Source: Arabidopsis thaliana | Taxonomy: Eukaryota; Streptophyta; Magnoliopsida; Brassicales; Brassicaceae | NCBI RefSeq assembly: GCF_000001735.4 | Contig: NC_003071.7 | Location: 7,371,151 to 7,435,150, forward strand | Direction: 5' to 3' | DNA length: 64,000 nt | Shown: positions 60,610 to 64,000 of the stretch, piece after piece | Position numbering within the stretch: position 1 is the stretch's first letter | Layout of the letters: each line of letters opens with the position of its first letter | The notes under the pieces: generated by a model | Databases searched by the model: none | Told to the model about the DNA's origin: nothing | Seen by the model: only the letters and a program-made list of their open reading frames with translations | Translations under genes and position numbers: made by a program

Positions 60610-62175
60610 CACCATCAAGAAAGAGAGGCAAGAGGAATCTCTGAGGGTGGTTAAACAATTGGAATCAAGATCTCCGCCATATCAGTTCTCTGTCTCTCTC
60701 CAACTATCCTCACAGCTCAATTCTCTATTTACTTAATGCACGAGCGGCTACTTATCGACATAGCTGGCTTGTCTGCTATTGAAACTCACCCTTATATCTG
60801 TCCTATGAATTTTCTAGAGTACACAAAAAACAATTTAGATAATGCTTAATCAAAGACTAAAATGTAAACATAAAAATGGAACAGCAAATAAATAGTAAGG
60901 CAAAATTTTAAAAACAATTTTTGTAGAAAGCTTTTGATAAAGAACAGTTTGTAGAAAGTTACATGAAAACATCAATAAACCAAATTTGTTAAATTTTTAT
61001 TCTTTACGTAGTTTTTGCCATGTTACGTGGTCTGTTGTAATAGAAGAAGTTTTTTTTTTTTTTTTAAATGTAATATGCCATGATATGACACGCTTGCATC
61101 GCATTAGGGTTAATGAGTAATAATCAAGAAACTGTATTTAAAATCAACTGTCATAATAATAATAGTGGTTTGGTGGAGCGAGCGGTAAGATCCGTAGTTA
61201 ATGGCATGTGAACAAATCGTGTTGAGTTTCAAGAAATAAACATGAATTTTCCAAAGTTAAAATGTGAATTTCAAGTGTCGAAAGATTGTGCAACTTTTTG
61301 AAAGATTATAACGACCAATATTTTTGAAAGATTTGGTCAGTACACAAGGCAAGAGCGGCAGGAAGAATCTTGGCAGTTAAACTAATGAACCCTTAACAAA
61401 GATCTCCAATAATAATAATTAGCTAAGTGTCTCCCTCCAACACTATTTTCAAAGCTGGCTTGTCTTCTATTGAAGGCAATGAATGTCACTCGTGTAAATC
61501 TCAGGCCTATCTTCAAAGGAATCAAATAATATTTTTCGAAGTTTCGAGTAGAAAATGCCATTGGACAGTGCAAAGACAAAGCTGATCAAAGAGTCAGGTA
61601 CCCATAAGGGCCATAATGGCAAGTTTTATAATCTTTAAAAATGTCTTACCGCACGAGCACTCTCAATAGTTTCTATCAATTACAGGTTGGCTTGGTCCCC
61701 TCCCTCATTTTTTTCTGAATAGTTTATTAGTCTCTCCGTGTGAGCTATATAACCTGTTTCCAGTACCGCACACGCTTGCATCATATGATTAAGCATATTG
61801 TGACAACTGTGATATTGATGAATTAGCGGCAAGATCCGTATCCGTAGATCACGGCATGTGAACACATCCTTAATAGATCATGAGATAGAAACTATGTAAA
61901 ACTTTTTTGGTCATTTTAAAATTTTGAACAAACGTGTAGAGATTCAGAGTTGTCACATGATATATTAAGCAAGCACATGTTCTATGTCTTCGGGCCGTTA
62001 AAAAAAGGTTTCACCATTAGAATACTCTATGAATTTTATAACAAGATTGAGATGATTTGGTTGCTTGATATGAGATGGGAAGAGATATAACAAGAACAAA
62101 GTCATATAAGAAAAAATGTCTTTGTTATTTTGATGATCCTTTTTACATTATCTTACTCTACAAAATTTGTAGGCA
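60610..62175. repeat. Spacer made of duplicated DUF241 flanks
   Basis: No gene. About 60660-60790, 61390-61480 and 63180-63300 share CAAGATCTCC or GATCTCC, CTCTCTCCAAC and GCTGGCTTGTC-type segments. About 61085-61215 and 61765-61870 share ACACGCTTGCATC, GGCAAGATCCGTAG-like and GGCATGTGAACA segments with a period near 670 bp. The spacer was built by repeated local duplication of DUF241 5' flanks. A T run lies at about 61051-61065. Confidence 0.6.
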
Positions 62176-62967
62176 TTAGTGGCCTAAGATGTTAAGAAAT
62201 GAGACTCTGTATTTAATCAATGACTTTGAAAGTGATTCAAGTCCATCTTCAAGATCTTGAATGCATGACTCTAGGTTCTGAACATCATCCATCTTCAAGG
62301 TCTTTTCGGATTGAAATTCGGAATCAACCTTCGTGAATTCGTTTTCTTGCGCTTCACATGTAACTTTCTTCTTGTTCATTAGCTTTGAGACGACTGACCA
62401 TTTACTACAAGTCTTTGATCCAGACATGTAGCTAAGGAGAGAATCAAACAGAGAAAGTGTAATAGCTTCTGCTTCTCCAAAGACAGCCAAAGTGTCATCG
62501 TTGTTGTCTTCAGCTTGTGTAACCTTCAAAGACTTTTGTACTTTCTGGAATGACTTCTTAAGAGATTTTCTTGAGGTTAAGTATTTCTTGACTTCTTCCG
62601 ATAGATCACCACGCTTTCTTCTTAGAATTGATTGGATCTCCATGAGACCCTCTTTCATCTCTGACAAAGCATCCTTGGAAATGTTGCACAAATCCAAGAT
62701 CCTGAGGGATCCATCAAGAAGCTGTTCAACGGCTTTCTTGTTATGCTCTTGAGAAAGAGCCTGTTGTGTGACAGGTCGGCTGATAAGCTTGTCAAGAGAC
62801 TCATGTAGTTCTTGAAGGTTGTCAAGCCTTTGGCAGATAGAAGAGCTGGAAGATGATGAGGCTTGCTCGGAAGATCTCAAACGGGCCAACTGCTCATCCA
62901 CATGAGCAGCTTGTGGGTGAGATCTTGAGGGGAAGCTGTTAGATCGAACGTGGAAGGAGACTGCCAT
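62176..62967 (-). CDS. DUF241 family protein, copy 2
   Basis: Intronless, 263 aa, the same length as copy 1 and very similar along its whole length: MAVSFHVRSNSFPSRSHP at the start, Ser-run near residues 36-46, LCNISKDALSEMKEGLMEI, RRKRGDLSEEVKKYLTSRK, and the ending YRVSFLNILGH. Function unknown. It differs from copy 1 mainly by scattered conservative changes with the frame kept, which suggests both are under selection. The pseudogene at 57.5 kb also ends RVSFLNILGH, closer to this copy than to copy 1. Likely At2g17080. Confidence 0.93.
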   Translation of the reverse strand: MAVSFHVRSNSFPSRSHPQAAHVDEQLARLRSSEQASSSSSSSICQRLDNLQELHESLDKLISRPVTQQALSQEHNKKAVEQLLDGSLRILDLCNISKDALSEMKEGLMEIQSILRRKRGDLSEEVKKYLTSRKSLKKSFQKVQKSLKVTQAEDNNDDTLAVFGEAEAITLSLFDSLLSYMSGSKTCSKWSVVSKLMNKKKVTCEAQENEFTKVDSEFQSEKTLKMDDVQNLESCIQDLEDGLESLSKSLIKYRVSFLNILGH

Positions 62968-63937
62968 TTTTTGCTTTGTTTTGTTATTTGTTCTTGAGAG
63001 AGTTAAGATGTTTGTTCTGCCTTCTCATTGCCTCCCCGGCCTTACATATATATACACCACAAAGGAAGAGAGAACAAGAGGAATCTTTTGGTGCTTAAAT
63101 AATTCATATCATTAATTAGATGTTTGTGCGATACACCTTTTACTAGGTGACAAGAGGCATCTCATGTAATATAAAACTAATGGATCAAGATCTCCGTTAT
63201 ATCAGTTCTATGTCTCTCTCTAACCATCATCACAGCTCAACACTTCATTAAGATCAAGTTCCTTATTTTATTTTTTGCACGAGTGACAATTAAGACATTG
63301 TCTCTTATGTGTCTGAGCTAAATCAGTTTTTTTATGGAGTACAATGAGCTGTGAGTGCATGGTTGGAGAAGATTACAATAATAGCTCTCAAATTTATATG
63401 CATGTAATACAACCTCCATATCCCAACCTTGGATATATCTTGTCTCCTTTTTTTCTCAACAACCACAAGACGTGTGAGTATGGAGATATCCCGCAAAACG
63501 TAAAATGACTAAAATGTGTGACAAACTTTGACACATCTTGTACTTGACTTATAATGATTCTTGACAAGAGGGTCGCTAACATTGTCTTTGTCTCTAATCA
63601 GTTTCATGATACATTTAACCTTTGTTATAGATTAAGCAGAGTAATCTCTGAGCAATCTCCATAGCCAAACATTGGATCTTTCCACACAAAAATAAAGTAA
63701 ATTAAATGCAAGAAGACTTTATTTCTCTATATACATAAACCCTATCTCAAAACTGGTCTTGGCAAAAGGGAGATTCACACCAGCAAAAAAAAAAGTTTCA
63801 AATTCTTTAAATTCTTAGTTCAAAATTTACACAAGACTCCTCAATCAGAAACAAAAAAAAAAATGTCAAGAATAAATGCCACTTTTTATCCTAAAAGAAA
63901 TAGAAAATGAAATATGAAAGACTCTTTCTCATTGTTA
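62968..63937. other. Promoter of DUF241 copy 2 and 3' flank of next gene
   Basis: A TATATATAT sequence at 63046-63054 lies about 80 bp upstream of DUF241 copy 2, with the shared leader at about 63005-63035. Further right is the 3' UTR of the minus-strand gene ending at 63938. AT-rich; no other gene. Confidence 0.5.
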
Positions 63938-64000
63938 CTATTTCTTTACTTCAAGAAGAGCTGCTTCTTTCAAAGTATCAGCAGAATCAGTGTTCATGTC
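63938..64000 (-). CDS. SSP: C-terminal end of kinase-like protein, probably SSP
   Basis: The last 20 codons and TAG stop of a minus-strand gene that continues beyond the window. The visible peptide (MNTDSADTLKEAALLEVKK at its end) resembles the C-terminal TPR-tail ends of BSK-type receptor-like cytoplasmic kinases, and SHORT SUSPENSOR (At2g17090) is the next gene in the known order. SSP is a paternally supplied activator of the YODA MAP kinase pathway in the zygote. The identification rests on 20 residues plus gene order. Confidence 0.65.
   Translation of the reverse strand, partial: DMNTDSADTLKEAALLEVKK

Noticed and set aside
1-64000. CRISPR arrays, operons, rRNA or tRNA genes
   Set aside because: No evenly spaced repeats with unique spacers, no prokaryotic gene layout and no convincing RNA gene folds were seen; the window is plant nuclear DNA.

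Overview
The window is plant nuclear DNA: intron-rich genes with GT-AG splice sites, AT-rich intergenic sequence and plant-only protein families (NAC factor, TIR-NB-LRR immune receptors, PPR protein, MSL channels, SKIP23-type F-box proteins, DUF241). Gene order and protein sequences match Arabidopsis thaliana chromosome 2, about At2g16970 to At2g17090. Locus numbers are from memory. Gene models were built by hand from reading frames, splice signals and comparison between duplicated copies.

Layout. (1) 1-16.6 kb, + strand: three tandem copies of a major-facilitator transporter gene; the first lacks its 5' exons because it starts before the window. Their introns and spacers hold a complete TRIM retrotransposon, two Stowaway-like MITEs and degenerate tandem repeats. 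(2) 18.1-24.8 kb, - strand: the tandem mechanosensitive channel genes MSL7 and MSL8. (3) 25.4-36.97 kb: FBL10 on the - strand; then on the + strand a SKIP23-like F-box gene, a PPR-SMR gene, a second SKIP23-like gene and NAC036. (4) 38-55.7 kb: an immune-receptor cluster flanked by relics of DUF241 genes. (5) 57.5-63 kb: one broken and two intact DUF241 genes on duplicated flanking DNA. The last 63 bases are the C-terminal end of a minus-strand kinase-like gene, probably SSP.

The most interesting part is the receptor cluster. A plus-strand receptor of RPS4 type faces, head to head, a minus-strand receptor of RRS1 type. The minus-strand gene carries a TIR domain after its LRR and jelly-roll regions, where RRS1 carries a WRKY domain. 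That TIR exon has no start codon ahead of the domain and joins the LRR exon in frame through a normal 136-bp intron, so it seems to be a real C-terminal domain. A separate upstream TIR exon can also splice in frame to the NB-ARC exon over about 2.4 kb, so the full product may be TIR-NB-LRR-TIR. The pair resembles an executor plus a sensor with an unusual integrated domain. The RPS4-like partner has an apparent one-base deletion in its C-terminal jelly-roll domain, so the pair may be decaying or polymorphic. The cluster is bracketed by DUF241-derived sequence on both sides, as if it had entered a DUF241 tandem array.
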